Shown: piece by piece, positions 34,364 through 42,090 of the stretch
Numbering within the stretch: position 1 is the first letter of the stretch
Layout: each line of letters begins with the position of its first letter
DNA from: Prolixibacteraceae bacterium
GTDB taxonomy: Bacteria > Bacteroidota > Bacteroidia > Bacteroidales > Prolixibacteraceae
DNA length: 64,000 nt
Reading direction: 5' to 3'
Assembly: GCA_019163175.1 (NCBI GenBank)
Contig: JAFLKN010000016.1
Span: 1-64,000 of the forward strand
Made by a program: the position numbers and the translations under genes
The notes under the pieces: generated by a model
Databases searched by the model: none
Told to the model about the DNA's origin: nothing
Seen by the model: only the letters and a program-made list of their open reading frames with translations

Positions 34364-34387
34364 TATTCATACCACTATTCATACCAC
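34364..34387. repeat. Two tandem 12-bp repeats next to the tRNA, candidate integrase arm sites
   Basis: TATTCATACCAC occurs twice in direct tandem at 34364-34375 and 34376-34387. Short direct repeats beside a tRNA-borne att core are what tyrosine-recombinase arm-binding sites look like. The integrase itself is not in the window, so this is inferred. Confidence 0.45.
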
Positions 34388-34423
34388 ATTTGTTTCTTTG
34401 TTACTTTATTTGGTAAATAAAAA

Positions 34424-34450
34424 ACCCACAATTGATTGTCAATTATGGGT
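34424..34450 (-). terminator. Terminator after the last element gene (minus strand)
   Basis: Arms ACCCACAATTGA / TCAATTATGGGT (one wobble) with a 3-base loop. On the minus strand a T tract follows. Confidence 0.65.
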
Positions 34451-34495
34451 CATTAAAATGCCGATATTTATTTAAAAAATCACAAAAAGGCCAAA

Positions 34496-34885
34496 TTATT
34501 TAGACAGCAGTTTGAAACTGCCACCTCCTTTCTTCAGGTTGGGGACTATGGTATTAAATATGGACATTAGAAAGTTGACAATTGAATTATCCTTTTCGGA
34601 AGGTGTCAGCCGGGCAATCAGATCAATGAATCCTAACAGTCCAATAAGTAAAGCGCCCCAATTATCCAGAAGAAAGTTTCCCGAACCTATCTGTTCAATA
34701 CCGGGCTGTTCAGGAACCTCCGGAATCCCTCCTTCCTGCTGCACACTGGCAAGGGGTTCAGTACTTTGACTACCTGCAATGAAATTACTTTGACCGGCTG
34801 GATTTTCTGCCTGAACCAGATTGTTGAAGGGTAATGCAGCGAGTAAACCGATCATCAGGATCATAAACGAAATACATGTTTTCAT
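34496..34885 (-). CDS. Small exported or membrane protein of the element
   Basis: 129 residues from the ATG at 34885, chosen because it opens a Sec-type signal (MKTCISFMILMIGLLAALPFN). A longer frame upstream is basic and unsupported. After a low-complexity, proline- and glutamate-rich linker (about 25-70) comes a hydrophobic helix (WGALLIGLLGFIDLIARL, about 78-95) and a short tail with FLMSIFNTIVPNLKKGGG. No family was recognised. It closes the element's gene array next to the tRNA. Its topology could suit a holin-like or envelope role, without proof. Confidence 0.55.
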   Translation of the reverse strand: MKTCISFMILMIGLLAALPFNNLVQAENPAGQSNFIAGSQSTEPLASVQQEGGIPEVPEQPGIEQIGSGNFLLDNWGALLIGLLGFIDLIARLTPSEKDNSIVNFLMSIFNTIVPNLKKGGGSFKLLSK

Positions 34886-34981
34886 AGAAATAAATTTTTG
34901 GTTATTAAATGAATGACGATCAAAATTGAGAAATAGAAATTCGGGGAGAAAGGACAAGGTGAGACGAGAGTATTCCGACCA

Positions 34982-35005
34982 AAAAGGGGGAATTAATCCC
35001 CTTTT
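34982..35005 (-). terminator. Terminator between two small element genes
   Basis: Arms AAAAGGGG / CCCCTTTT around AATTAAT-like sequence, directly after the stop of the 35007-35414 gene on the minus strand. Confidence 0.65.
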
Positions 35006-35006
35006 C

Positions 35007-35414
35007 TTACGAAGCAATTAAAATTGAAAGATGTTCACCTTTAGAAATATCCACCGATTGGATGTACGCATCTTTGATCTGATTTGTCAACTGCTCATCT
35101 TCAAGATCAACACCTTCAATAACCCGAACCCAAGTCCAGAACAAATCAAAAACTTCATGTTCAGATTCAATTTCTGATGCTTCCAATGCCTCGATGTGGT
35201 CACAATCATACCACAAAACGATTTCCTGATAGTCACCAAATTCATGATTAAATGTTCTGACTGAGTAATATGTCCATGTTTTGAATTTCCGTGGTATTGG
35301 ATAATTGTGGTGAAAGAAATCCAGTAGCACCTTCATTTCAACTTTCAGTTTCTTATAAAATGCTGAATCGCCCATTTGGGCGAATCCATTTGAGCCTATG
35401 ACTAAATAATCCAT
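35007..35414 (-). CDS. Hypothetical acidic protein of the element
   Basis: 135 residues from the ATG at 35414 (MDYLVIGSNGFAQMGD). An earlier in-frame ATG at 35510 gives a basic N-terminal extension that overlaps the neighbouring gene. The C-terminal half is strongly acidic (EALEASEIESEHEVFDLFWTWVRVIEGVDLEDEQ). No signal or membrane segment. No family was recognised; acidic proteins in such accessory arrays can be DNA mimics, but no such motif is seen here. Confidence 0.55.
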   Translation of the reverse strand: MDYLVIGSNGFAQMGDSAFYKKLKVEMKVLLDFFHHNYPIPRKFKTWTYYSVRTFNHEFGDYQEIVLWYDCDHIEALEASEIESEHEVFDLFWTWVRVIEGVDLEDEQLTNQIKDAYIQSVDISKGEHLSILIAS

Positions 35415-35446
35415 TGTAAAAGGGTTTAATTTGATTAATCGAAAAA

Positions 35447-35665
35447 TTACATATTTGTTGAAATCCACTGAAGAAATGCCTTTTCTGTAGTTAGATCTCC
35501 ATTTATCCATATCTGGTGGATTTCAGTAATGATCTCCCAGGCATGACAACCTTGTGCAAAGAAGCCACCTTCATCATCAAAGATTTCAACTGTTCCAAGC
35601 GAAGTATTTATTTCACCGCAGGCATATTTCCCATTCAGCCAGCTTTCGTTTAATGTTATATCCAT
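35447..35665 (-). CDS. Small hypothetical protein of the element
   Basis: 72 residues, acidic, with MDITLNESWLNGKYACGEINTSLGTVEIFDDEGGFFAQGCHAWEII. A pattern of short strands is followed by a helix. No family was recognised. It sits between the acidic 35007-35414 gene and the 35719-35919 gene in the accessory block near the tRNA. Confidence 0.5.
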   Translation of the reverse strand: MDITLNESWLNGKYACGEINTSLGTVEIFDDEGGFFAQGCHAWEIITEIHQIWINGDLTTEKAFLQWISTNM

Positions 35666-35718
35666 TTAAAATGCCGATGCCTTTCGGACTTATAAGGGTA
35701 CCTGGCACACCCGGTTGA

Positions 35719-35919
35719 CTAATAGATTACTAATTCAGGATAATTGTGTTCCTGACCTTTGGGCATTTTATGATACAACTCGTTGTAACATTCGCCCAGT
35801 TCGAACAGGTGCGGATGTTCACTCAGAGGATCATCAGATTCCAGGTAGGGACCTAAAACCCAAAGCAAGGCATCCATTAACCTTTGGTATTCCGGCATTG
35901 TCAATTCTACTGCATCCAT
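35719..35919 (-). CDS. Small hypothetical protein of the element
   Basis: 66 residues from the ATG at 35919 (MDAVELTMPEYQRLMDALLWVLGPYLES). An alternative TTG start two codons upstream overlaps the previous stop. Acidic and probably helical. It begins three bases after the DUF6573 gene, so the two are read together. No function known. Confidence 0.5.
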   Translation of the reverse strand: MDAVELTMPEYQRLMDALLWVLGPYLESDDPLSEHPHLFELGECYNELYHKMPKGQEHNYPELVIY

Positions 35920-35921
35920 GA

Positions 35922-36362
35922 TCAATCCTCCGATGGTTTCATGATAAAAATGGCAGGTGAAGGGTCGTCAAAATCCTGAGGTTGAATGACTGATTTGAGC
36001 GTAACCAGTCGGATGGTTCGGTTATCCAGGCATTCAGGATCCAATTTTTCGTTGGCTTCCCAATCACCTTTATCAGCAAGCACCACATTCAGCTTAAATG
36101 ACAACAGGGACTGGTTGCAGTTTCGGGCAGCCATGGCGAACATGAAAATCACATCCCACAGCCGTCCATCCAAATCCTGAACCTTTTCAAATCCTTCGGG
36201 TAATTCCACATATTTATCCCAAACTGCACGGGTAAGGTAAACCGGGTATTTTATTCCGGCTTCTTTTGAAATCTTTTGATCGACAAGGATTAAGAACCCA
36301 TCTGCCACAGCCTGTTTGGTACTGTAGGTGTCGATTACTTCCCATTCTGTATAATCCATCAT
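35922..36362 (-). CDS. DUF6573 family protein
   Basis: 146 residues. The block AVADGFLILVDQKISKEAGIKYPVYLTRAVWDKYVELPEGFEKVQDLDGRLWDVIFMFAMAAR matches the DUF6573 family, common in plasmids, phages and integrative elements of many phyla. Function unknown; linkage with RadC-like and methylase-like genes suggests an establishment or anti-restriction block. Two adjacent ATGs (36362, 36359) can start it. It is preceded by the first of three homologous leaders (36361-36552). Confidence 0.7.
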   Translation of the reverse strand: MMDYTEWEVIDTYSTKQAVADGFLILVDQKISKEAGIKYPVYLTRAVWDKYVELPEGFEKVQDLDGRLWDVIFMFAMAARNCNQSLLSFKLNVVLADKGDWEANEKLDPECLDNRTIRLVTLKSVIQPQDFDDPSPAIFIMKPSED

Positions 36363-36552
36363 TTTTTGTCACCGGTGCCTTCCGGATTTATTTTGGCTTC
36401 TGGCTCGCCGATTAATTTTGAGCCAAAAGCATTGAGCAGCGCGGATTCTTGTCAAGGGCCACTTCGACACGCTACGCTGCTCAGTGACCAATCGAAGGGA
36501 GCTTGTATACCCTTGACATTTCCGGGATGCGATCAATAACTTCGCGACTAAA
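36361..36552 (-). promoter_or_regulatory. Shared leader element, copy 1 (upstream of DUF6573)
   Basis: Read on the minus strand: GCATCCCGGAAATGTCAAGG..., a palindromic insert at 36457-36489, CCCTTGAC, AATCCG, GGCTCAAAATTAATCGG-like sequence, then GCCAAAATAAATCC and the ribosome site. The same blocks in the same order stand before the RadC-like gene (copy 2) and before the gene at 58326 (copy 3). The gap 36363-36677 holds only this and a terminator. Confidence 0.65.
36457..36489. repeat. Small palindromic repeat inside leader copy 1
   Basis: GGCCACT / AGTGACC arms around TTCGACACGCTACGCTGCTC. It is the longer version of the TTCGACAAGCTC core. Confidence 0.6.
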
Positions 36553-36621
36553 TTGATAGAAGAAAAAACTCTCTCTGAACTTTGTCAGGCATAGGCACAA
36601 ACATAAAAGGGAAAAAAGATA

Positions 36622-36651
36622 AACCCGAAAACTACAGGTAGCAATCGGGTT
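36622..36651 (-). terminator. Terminator after the lysis cassette
   Basis: Arms AACCCGA / TCGGGTT with a 16-base loop. On the minus strand TTTATCTTTTTTCCC follows. Confidence 0.65.
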
Positions 36652-36677
36652 AAAATCAACAATCAAGCAGTAGTAAG

Positions 36678-36992
36678 CTAACTAATACGATGCCCTGGTT
36701 CTTCCGGCTCGCTTGCCTTCATATGACGACGTTCACGCCTTTCAGTTCTGCGGGCAATTCGTCTTTCTTTGCGGTTTGGGGCCTTTGGACTTGCAGAAGT
36801 ATCCAGCAAATTTCCTTCGCCCTTTTGTTTGAGTTTACCGATTCGTTGGGTTTGAGCAGCAATAAAAGTGTCCGACATCACATTTAAAACTGAAGGTTTT
36901 GCGATTAATTTAATGGCAGCAACCATTCCAAGAACTATTCCCCCAAAAAGGAAAGCGATGTATTTCCATATCGTTGAAAAAAAGTTTTTCAT
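36678..36992 (-). CDS. Small membrane protein at the end of the lysis cassette
   Basis: 104 residues. One transmembrane helix lies at about 10-30 (YIAFLFGGIVLGMVAAIKLIA), then a polar region and a very basic stretch KAPNRKERRIARRTERRERRHMKA. It overlaps the endolysin gene by 4 bases (ATGA). Position third in a holin-endolysin unit suits an outer-envelope lysis helper, but no lipobox or spanin motif is seen. Function unknown. Confidence 0.6.
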   Translation of the reverse strand: MKNFFSTIWKYIAFLFGGIVLGMVAAIKLIAKPSVLNVMSDTFIAAQTQRIGKLKQKGEGNLLDTSASPKAPNRKERRIARRTERRERRHMKASEPEEPGHRIS

Positions 36993-37543
36993 TGCCAGTG
37001 ATTTAGAGTACGGTTAATCCAGCCAAAGAAATATTTTTTGCTTGTCGGACGTTTGTTGCAAATGGAAATGTACCGGATTATTTTAGCGATGGCATAAGCT
37101 GCCAGGAAATGCTGAGCGTTGAAAAGGTTAATTGCCTCACAGGTTTTTGGGCCACATACACCATCCGATTTCACCCCAACTACCTCCTGAGCCAATGTAA
37201 TGCTCACACCTGTACCCCCATTTACTGCAAAATCGAAGATTGATTCAGCTACCTGTTGATTATTAATTTTATCGCCGGAAATTTTCATCCAGAAATTCGA
37301 ATGATAAAAAGATTTTACTTCGTACTGAAGCTGCGTGTTTATTTCAACTTCATGCTTTTCAATAAGCGAATCAGGGAAGCCAGACTTCGTTTTTAGTAAA
37401 TCAATGATATCCCAACCGATCCAGTCCGGATTCATTTTCCGGGCAATTCCCTTGTATGTTTCACCTCCCGGATCATCCGGATCATTCACATATCCGCCTT
37501 CATGGGCCAGTATAAGTTCAAAAGCCATATCAAACTTTGCCAT
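36989..37543 (-). CDS. Phage endolysin, GH108 muramidase with PG-binding domain
   Basis: 184 residues. MAFELILAHEGGYVNDPDDPGGETYKGIARKMNPDW is the GH108 signature with catalytic Glu15. The C-terminal half (VAESIFDFAVNGGTGVSITLAQEVVGVKSDGVCGPKTCEAIN) is the PG_binding_3 domain. It cleaves the glycan backbone of peptidoglycan. No signal peptide, so it needs the holin encoded just upstream, which overlaps it by 14 bases. Confidence 0.92.
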   Translation of the reverse strand: MAKFDMAFELILAHEGGYVNDPDDPGGETYKGIARKMNPDWIGWDIIDLLKTKSGFPDSLIEKHEVEINTQLQYEVKSFYHSNFWMKISGDKINNQQVAESIFDFAVNGGTGVSITLAQEVVGVKSDGVCGPKTCEAINLFNAQHFLAAYAIAKIIRYISICNKRPTSKKYFFGWINRTLNHWQ

Positions 37544-37730
37544 TTTTCTGCCTGATTTTACGGATTGAAATACAGATAGTCAGAATACCAACAATGAGCG
37601 AGACGATAAACGCAGCGGTTTGTAACCAGAAGGTGATTTCGTCCTGTGTTGCTTTGTCGAAGTGAAGCATGGATCCAAATAAAAAGGTTATAATCGTCCC
37701 CAATGCACCCACTTTGGGAGAATCTTTCAT
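37530..37730 (-). CDS. Putative holin
   Basis: 66 residues with two hydrophobic helices (about 9-22, LGTIITFLFGSMLHF, and 37-54, AAFIVSLIVGILTICISI) and a basic C-terminus IRKIRQKNGKV. This is the shape of class II phage holins. It overlaps the endolysin start by 14 bases. Holin identity is inferred from topology and location. Confidence 0.7.
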   Translation of the reverse strand: MKDSPKVGALGTIITFLFGSMLHFDKATQDEITFWLQTAAFIVSLIVGILTICISIRKIRQKNGKV

Positions 37731-37850
37731 AGCGTTTTTATTTCAAAGCTAGACCATACGATTGCAGCGGGAAAGGACAGGTATAGCCATTGAAGTTATC
37801 AGTTTTTTCAATTCTAAGGGAAAAAGCAGTACAATTTGGAATCATGAAAA

Positions 37851-39791
37851 CTATACTTTAAACCCTTTAATTTGAGTTGCTTTGATTGCATTTACCGAGA
37901 TTGAAGTTCGCATTTCTTCGATGATAAACTCTCCCTCCCGGGTTCGGTACTTTTGGCAGATGTTTTCAATCACATAGCGCAGCACATTAACCGGCAGGTC
38001 AAATTCAGCAGATACCGGAAGACGGTCAGCCCAGAATCTATTCCAGTTTTTCCAGTATTTAGGCAAGATACCGATCAGTGGTTTTTCATATTCGAAAGAA
38101 AAATCAACCAATTCATGAGCACCAGAAGTGCCAAAGTTCTGAATGAGTAATCGGGGTGCAAATTCAATTTTAGCATCTTTCCAGGCATCCGTATTTCCTT
38201 TTTGGCGCACTATGGCAAAAGAAGCTGGAGTATCGGACATCCCAAATACAGGAGCCCAAGCCGTTTTTATTTCCTCCACTTTTTCTTTGCCGTATTGGTA
38301 CCAGCCATTCTGAAGGCCAATAGATAATTCAGTCCAGCCCAGGAAGTCACGGGTTGTTTCCTCTTTGGTCTGCGGATCGACTTTGGTTTCCGTCAGCCAT
38401 TTGTATTCCACAAAAACACCGGGAACAGTGAGGTAATGGATGTCACCTACCTGAATGGTACTTTGGTCGAGGTCAAGCTGGAGGTTTGCCCAGTTGGAAA
38501 GAGGTTCTTTGATGTCTGCACGTCTTTCGTCCAGATCAACAAACCTTTCCGAAAAAATGAGATCGTTTTTGTCAGGTTCCCTGATAAAGTTCAGGGCAAT
38601 AGATTCTTTGGAACCGATATCCCAGGCTCCAGTAAAGAATGAATTCAGGTCGAAAGCCAGATCTGTTATCAGTTTTTCGCGTGAATAAACCTTAACAGTT
38701 TTATTGGGCAAAAAGTGAAAACAGATATTTAGCAGATTCTGGGTAGAAAGGAGCATTGATCCCAGCTTAATTTTAGGCAGATGGTTTTTAGGTTTGACCG
38801 AAGTGGGAGAATTTCTGATGTAGGCAATCAATTCTTTTCCCAGGCTTTTGGTGTAGTCGATCTGATTAAATTCCGCTACCGGACCAATCGGAGTAGTTAT
38901 CATCAGGAAAAATTCTTCCATTTCAAACTCCAGATCCATGATGTCGAAATTGTTGTAAATGACAAGTCTTTTAAAGGAGCTGTCATTCTTCAGAATACTT
39001 TCAGTTATATGAAACCCCGAAGTTTTTAGAGCCTCAGTAATAACCCAGTTTAGGTAAAAGAAAGGTGTAATGACAGATACCTGTCCGGATTCATAGCTAT
39101 TGTTTTTCTGTCGCAGAATTTTCAAATCAATAACCGAATCCAGTTGTTTGATCGATAGATCAGGCCGAAGAGCATTAACCCGTGCATTAACCGATTTATT
39201 GTAAAGAAAATTAATGGCCTCAGTTTCATAATCAATTTCCCTTGTTTTTCCTGTTCCCCAAAATTCTTCCCACCAGTTCCGATCTGTATCCGGGACAATC
39301 ACCGTTCGCTTAACCCTAACCCCTTTATCCTTGAAGAATTCAGCATTCTGGATAGGGAAACAGCAATATTTATGCGTTTCCGGTGCATAGTTGTTGCAGT
39401 TTATCCAGGGTATTTGCTGACTGAATACCGGAAAATCCAGAATGTCGCGTTCCGTTTCCTCTTCACCCAGCACACCCAGCTGATCGATCAGGGACGCCTC
39501 ATAAGTTCCATTCGTTGCGTTTACAATTGAAAGGGTTCCTGCCATCAGCAGAACCCCACCAAAGCGAACTTCAAAACCCGGAAACTGCTGATCTTTTTCA
39601 GCCCGGTATTTAGCAAATCGTTGCGGGTTCCCGAACAGGGATCGCGTAAAGTCGTTGATTGGGAACGAAATACTAATTCCATATGCACCGGGAATCTTAT
39701 CAAAAAAGCAGGCTGGGTTTTTCCATACCAGGTCCATGGTAAAATCCGGTGCAAGCGGAATCTGGTTTGCATTCAGGGAAAGTGTAAGCAT
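37851..39791 (-). CDS. Large tail or baseplate-type protein of unknown family
   Basis: 646 residues, beta-rich, no signal or membrane helix. The N-terminal SLNANQIPLAPDFTMDLVWKNPACFFDKIPGAYGISISFPIND and the following ~450 residues resemble tail hub or baseplate proteins only in general character. A pair of Cys-rich turns (CNNYAPETHKYCCFPIQ, about 130-146) is notable. It lies after the fibre genes and before the holin, where phage tail-tip or fibre-accessory proteins usually are. Not recognised at family level. Confidence 0.55.
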   Translation of the reverse strand: MLTLSLNANQIPLAPDFTMDLVWKNPACFFDKIPGAYGISISFPINDFTRSLFGNPQRFAKYRAEKDQQFPGFEVRFGGVLLMAGTLSIVNATNGTYEASLIDQLGVLGEEETERDILDFPVFSQQIPWINCNNYAPETHKYCCFPIQNAEFFKDKGVRVKRTVIVPDTDRNWWEEFWGTGKTREIDYETEAINFLYNKSVNARVNALRPDLSIKQLDSVIDLKILRQKNNSYESGQVSVITPFFYLNWVITEALKTSGFHITESILKNDSSFKRLVIYNNFDIMDLEFEMEEFFLMITTPIGPVAEFNQIDYTKSLGKELIAYIRNSPTSVKPKNHLPKIKLGSMLLSTQNLLNICFHFLPNKTVKVYSREKLITDLAFDLNSFFTGAWDIGSKESIALNFIREPDKNDLIFSERFVDLDERRADIKEPLSNWANLQLDLDQSTIQVGDIHYLTVPGVFVEYKWLTETKVDPQTKEETTRDFLGWTELSIGLQNGWYQYGKEKVEEIKTAWAPVFGMSDTPASFAIVRQKGNTDAWKDAKIEFAPRLLIQNFGTSGAHELVDFSFEYEKPLIGILPKYWKNWNRFWADRLPVSAEFDLPVNVLRYVIENICQKYRTREGEFIIEEMRTSISVNAIKATQIKGFKV

Positions 39792-39857
39792 GGTAAGGAG
39801 ATCAAATGTTCTTTTTTTTCAAAACTCCCCACTTTCTTCTCTCCCGGAAAGGACGAT

Positions 39858-40352
39858 TTAGAGGAACGTTTTTAACAGGCTCAAAAGCTGTTCATATTTG
39901 GGAGAACGTAAAATGTAACTCACTGCCGATTCTTCGTTCAATGATTCAATTTCCTGTTTGGCAGAGCCATACATGGCGCGGATGACCGGCATCAGCCTGA
40001 TCAAACCTTCAGGTTCCACTTCGTAGTTAAGTTTGATCTGAACAATGATGTTGGCCATTTCCTCCCGAAGGTGAGCAAGCTCTACGTATAACCCTGATTT
40101 ACGATCCTCCAGATTCATTACTAAGGGTAAGATCTCATACAAAACAGCTCCCTGTTGGACACTGTAAAATGGGTCACCCAAACGTTCAAATTTTGGGTCA
40201 TATTCCGGAATAATCTCATCGACCCAACCGTCCATGTCATGCAGATCAGTTCTGTTTTCATAACCACCCCAAAAACCTTCACCGTTTTCGCGAGTAAAAG
40301 TACCCGGTATTCCAGACATTACAATCTGGTCATTTTTTACTAAATGCTTCAT
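39858..40352 (-). CDS. Hypothetical tail-region protein
   Basis: 164 residues, acidic, with GTFTRENGEGFWGGYENRTDLHDMDGWVDEIIPEYDPKFERLGDPFYS then a helical C-terminal half (KSGLYVELAHLREEMANIIVQIKLNYEVEPEG). No family recognised. It begins 5 bases after the Asp-box propeller gene, so it is part of the same transcript and may be its chaperone or linker. Confidence 0.55.
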   Translation of the reverse strand: MKHLVKNDQIVMSGIPGTFTRENGEGFWGGYENRTDLHDMDGWVDEIIPEYDPKFERLGDPFYSVQQGAVLYEILPLVMNLEDRKSGLYVELAHLREEMANIIVQIKLNYEVEPEGLIRLMPVIRAMYGSAKQEIESLNEESAVSYILRSPKYEQLLSLLKTFL

Positions 40353-40356
40353 ATCC

Positions 40357-41271
40357 TTAGCTTATTATTTTACCAATACTGATACACCTCCATGTTTTAG
40401 AGCCAGCAACACTGGAGTATGTGTTTCCATAGTTCGCGGACACTTTCAGGTATCCGGCACTCGCCGTGTGATAGGCAAAGTACTGACCGGAGAATGAGCA
40501 ATCCACATGAGGACCATAACCAATAGTCCTTGATGACCAGTTTACGCCATAATCTGTCGAATAATAATACTGAATAGCCATATACTGTCCAGTTCCGTTT
40601 ACACAAGCGGAGGATGCGCCATAAATTGAACCGACGGTCCAACTCGCTCCATAATTACCTGATATTGCGCTGTATCCCTGGTAAACGGCTGCTACGATGT
40701 ATTTTCCGTCTTTTGAAATATCCATCCCGTAAATTGCGGCATACGTGGCTATGGTAAAACTTACTGCACTGAATGTAGCTCCGTAGTCCGATGAAAGCAT
40801 AAAATACTGGGCTGTATAAGAAGTCTGGTAAGCCAGAACATACTTCCCGTCGTGCGAGCACTTAAGAAGGTTGTGGTTCCCCAGGTTTTGTGTCAGTGTT
40901 GTAAATGTTGCCCCATAATCCGTGCTTTTCTTTAGGTAATAAGAACTACGGGCATAGATATATTTTCCGTCAGCTGACATCGTTGCAGAATGTCCGTATG
41001 TGTTGGAGCTACATGTTCCAATGGCATTAAAAGTCGCTCCGGAGTCCCTGGACAAATAGGTTATAGTCGCATTTGAAACAAGGATATACTTCCCGTCACC
41101 ACTTATTGAACAGCTTTTCCATGCACCTGTTGATCCCCGGGATGACCAGTTCTGGCCAAAGTCTGAGGATATCCAGATGTAATCGTTATCAGCCACCGCA
41201 ACCATGTATTTCCCATCAGCTACAGCTGCCACTCCGGGTTTTATTCCATGAATTCCAATTCCCGGTATCAT
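40357..41271 (-). CDS. Seven-bladed Asp-box (BNR) propeller protein, probable tail fibre/receptor-binding protein
   Basis: 304 residues consisting of seven repeats. Each has a DGKY/GQY strand (ADGKYMVAV, GDGKYILVS, ADGKYIYAR, HDGKYVLAY, KDGKYIVAA, GTGQYMAIQ, FSGQYFAYH) and an Asp-box-like turn (SSDFGQNW, SRDSGATF, STDYGATF, SSDYGATF, SGNYGASW, STDYGVNW, SANYGNTY). This is the sialidase/BNR propeller architecture. No sialidase Arg triad was recognised, so it is more likely a glycan-binding tip. It starts one base after the preceding fibre gene ends. Confidence 0.75.
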   Translation of the reverse strand: MIPGIGIHGIKPGVAAVADGKYMVAVADNDYIWISSDFGQNWSSRGSTGAWKSCSISGDGKYILVSNATITYLSRDSGATFNAIGTCSSNTYGHSATMSADGKYIYARSSYYLKKSTDYGATFTTLTQNLGNHNLLKCSHDGKYVLAYQTSYTAQYFMLSSDYGATFSAVSFTIATYAAIYGMDISKDGKYIVAAVYQGYSAISGNYGASWTVGSIYGASSACVNGTGQYMAIQYYYSTDYGVNWSSRTIGYGPHVDCSFSGQYFAYHTASAGYLKVSANYGNTYSSVAGSKTWRCISIGKIIS

Positions 41272-42081
41272 TTAGACTCCTTTCATTATTACGGTCAGCA
41301 GCTTTTCGCTGCCAGAAGTTGCGTCAATGCAGGTCAGGGAAACATAGAATGTCCCTGAATTTGCAAAAGATGCATTCCCTTCCACGGCGATGTGTTTTAC
41401 TGCAGCTGCCCAGCTTGGTGTAAATCCATTTGCAACAATTATTAGCAGGAATGATTTATTCACTTCAAATCCTGTAAATGTAAAAGCTGTATTTGCTGAC
41501 AGTGTCATTTCTCCAATCCCGCTGGCGGAAAGATCCACGGAGGCAGAGATTGTGCCTTTCTGTTTTAAGGCTGAGGATACTCTGGCATAGGATACTGAGC
41601 CATCAGTCAGAGGACTATCATTAAATCCATCAAGGATTCTAAACCAGGCTCCCCAAGTTCCATTTATTTTTTTTCTGATGTATGTTTTACCATACTGTCC
41701 ATCTTCCTGAATAAACAAAAGTTGGTTAATCCAGGTATTTGGCCAAGAGGTTGTGACATGGAGATGCCCATATTTGGCGACAGGTCCGTTAGTTGCTCCG
41801 GTAAAATAATAAAATCCTGATTTGGTTGCATTATTGGCATCTGTAACAACATTGTCAGAATACAGAGAGGTGCTGTTAACACCACAAATCAGGAGTTCCG
41901 AGGCATGTTTTCCATCTAGTAAATCGGCATCCAGGCCACTGTTTGGACCGTCAACGCTTTTAACTTTAGTCAATACATCATCTGCCGAATAAACTTGAGC
42001 CAGCAAATAATTTGATTTGACCGATTTAATTTCCTGGGCAATCCTTGATGCCAGGTTTTCCAGACGTTCAATGAGGTTCAT
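41272..42081 (-). CDS. Tail fibre protein with pyocin-knob-like region
   Basis: 269 residues from the ATG at 42081 (MNLIERLENLASRIAQEIKSVKS). A TTG start 3 codons earlier is less likely. The N-terminal helix matches that of the next protein (RIEELATRIATELKSVKS), so both probably use the same anchor on the tail. The centre (SGFYYFTGATNGPVAKYGHLHVTTSW...YIRKKINGTWGAWFRILDG) resembles pyocin-knob domains of tail fibres. The C-terminal part is a beta-rich tip. It should contribute to host recognition. Confidence 0.7.
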   Translation of the reverse strand: MNLIERLENLASRIAQEIKSVKSNYLLAQVYSADDVLTKVKSVDGPNSGLDADLLDGKHASELLICGVNSTSLYSDNVVTDANNATKSGFYYFTGATNGPVAKYGHLHVTTSWPNTWINQLLFIQEDGQYGKTYIRKKINGTWGAWFRILDGFNDSPLTDGSVSYARVSSALKQKGTISASVDLSASGIGEMTLSANTAFTFTGFEVNKSFLLIIVANGFTPSWAAAVKHIAVEGNASFANSGTFYVSLTCIDATSGSEKLLTVIMKGV

Positions 42082-42090
42082 TGTGTACAA

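Noticed and set aside
37851-39791. Calling the 646-residue protein a specific baseplate hub
   Set aside because: Only position and beta-rich character support this. No diagnostic motif was found, so the call was left general.
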